Origin: Deltaproteobacteria bacterium
GTDB lineage: Bacteria > Desulfobacterota > Desulfuromonadia > Geobacterales > Pseudopelobacteraceae
Assembly (NCBI GenBank): GCA_021781535.1
Contig: JAJXWO010000001.1
Span: 202,426-266,425, forward strand
Length of the DNA: 64,000 nt
Reading direction: 5' to 3'
The notes under the pieces were generated by a model, which worked only from the letters and a program-made list of their open reading frames with translations, was not told where the DNA came from and did not search any database. Position numbers and translations under genes: made by a program. Shown one piece after another: positions 63,509 to 64,000 of the stretch (position 1 is its first letter; the number at the start of each line of letters is the position of its first letter).

Positions 63509-63600
63509 TTCCATTTCGGTAACCCCTCTATCCAAGATATTGGACAGGTAGCTTTGCGTCACCCGGTTACCCGAGTTTTGCCCATTCGATGATTTTGATT
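63509..63600 (-). ncRNA. cyclic-di-GMP-I (GEMM-I) riboswitch
   Basis: On the minus strand the conserved parts are in order: GGGCAAAAC, hairpin ACTCGG-GTAA-CCGGGT with a GNRA tetraloop, GACGCAAAGC, a second stem (TGTCCAA/TTGGATA) and GGGGTTACCGA. The last two blocks match the Vibrio Vc2 aptamer closely. The GGGC block keeps the middle G (position 20 of Vc2), which favours c-di-GMP over cyclic AMP-GMP. A possible switch: GGTAACC (63566-63572) can pair with GGTTACC (63518-63524). It precedes the HD-GYP and GGDEF-EAL genes. Confidence 0.85.
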
Positions 63601-63742
63601 AGCTTTTAGCATAAATATACCGCATACGTCAATCTTCATTAAAATGGTAATCAGCTAATAATAAACCGAAACTTACTCGTTATGGGGATTTCGTCTGACA
63701 ACTGATAAAGAAACTATTCTGAAATAATCCCAGACCTGTAGA

Positions 63743-63779
63743 GCGCGTTGAAATTTCTGTATGGACGCGCAGTTTTTTT
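63743..63779 (+). terminator. hairpin with T-run upstream of the right edge
   Basis: GCGCGT (63743-63748) pairs with ACGCGC (63765-63770) over a 16-nt loop, followed by AGTTTTTTT. No gene on the plus strand ends here, so it may close a small RNA. No promoter that would serve it was recognised. Confidence 0.45.
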
Positions 63780-63848
63780 CGGTTTTTTAAAGCTTATTGC
63801 CATCTTATGCTTTTATTTTCTACGCTGTGCAATTTTATGGTTTTACGC

Positions 63849-63896
63849 AAAAGAGCTGCGACTCCCTTTTGGGATAAATCGCGGCTCTTTTTTGCC
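63849..63896 (+). terminator. second hairpin with T-run
   Basis: AAAAGAGC-T-GCGA (63849-63861) pairs with TCGC-G-GCTCTTTT (from 63879), with an inner TCCC/GGGA hairpin, then TTTTTTG. A strong rho-independent terminator shape on the plus strand. It lies 75 bp after the first hairpin with no ORF between them. Confidence 0.6.
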
Positions 63897-63961
63897 GTTT
63901 TATAGTTTTTTACTCTGCAAAGTTATGCCTGTAGTGACAGTGTATGTCACGCTGAAACCCC

Positions 63962-63990
63962 TTGACATCCGTGCATTGAATAATTACCAT
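63962..63990 (+). promoter_or_regulatory. sigma-70 type promoter reading out of the window
   Basis: TTGACA (63962-63967), 17-bp spacer, TACCAT (63985-63990). A dyad GTGACA-5-TGTCAC (63934-63950) lies 11 bp before the -35, suiting a regulator site. It should drive a gene beyond the right edge. Confidence 0.5.
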
Positions 63991-64000
63991 GTAACAAGCA

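Overview
The window looks like a chromosomal segment of a motile, anaerobic deltaproteobacterium of the Geobacter/Desulfuromonadales type. This is inferred from three things: the flagellar gene order with a CheY-CheX unit in front, the dense cyclic-di-GMP and response-regulator content, and a sigma-54 regulator carrying an iron-only hydrogenase domain. No species call is possible. No rRNA, tRNA or CRISPR array was seen.

Layout. 1-7.6 kb (+): the end of a FliK-like hook-length protein, a small FlhB-like protein, a phosphohexomutase, then cheY-cheX, a CheC/CheX-receiver fusion and a large periplasmic TPR protein. 7.7-24.2 kb (+): a nearly continuous flagellar locus (flgBC, fliE-J, a MotE-like gene, fliK, flgD, a flagellar-operon protein, flgE, fliLMNOPQR, flhB) encoding rod, MS-ring, C-ring, export ATPase and export gate. 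flhB seems to start at ACG. flhA is not adjacent. 24.3-30.0 kb (+): PfkB sugar kinase, TPR lipoprotein plus RodZ-like protein, two single-domain response regulators around a UspA protein, and an FAD oxidoreductase. 30.0-38.4 kb (-): lon, a Mla-type lipid-transport system with an EVE-domain gene inserted, and a catalytic plus non-catalytic M16 peptidase pair, in one tight run.

38.4-44.0 kb: a 630-bp gap holding a promoter, a 20-codon ORF and a terminator with competing pairings, then macA-macB-permease, a HIT protein and a third M16 peptidase (+). 44.0-52.0 kb (-): PilZ, HD-GYP response regulator, CheX, transglutaminase-like protein, GGDEF response regulator, rpe, rsmB and htpX. 52.2-56.3 kb (+): a radical-SAM/DUF2344 fusion and RNase G/E, ended by a strong terminator. 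56.3-59.1 kb (-): a ribbon-helix-helix (RHH) repressor and a sigma-54 activator with a sensory [FeFe]-hydrogenase-like domain; copies of a GTATACACTA motif lie at the start regions of both genes. 59.1-60.2 kb: a scar with an IS21-type end and istA fragment between remnants of an SRAP/YedK gene and an HU/IHF gene. 60.3-63.6 kb (-): a GGDEF-EAL protein and an HD-GYP protein placed behind a c-di-GMP-I (GEMM) riboswitch and terminator, so c-di-GMP enzymes are probably under c-di-GMP feedback. The last 400 bp holds hairpins and a rightward promoter with an upstream dyad.

The strongest candidates for something new are the hydrogenase-sensor/RHH circuit (56.3-59.1 kb) and the leader peptide/terminator in front of macAB (38.8-39.0 kb).
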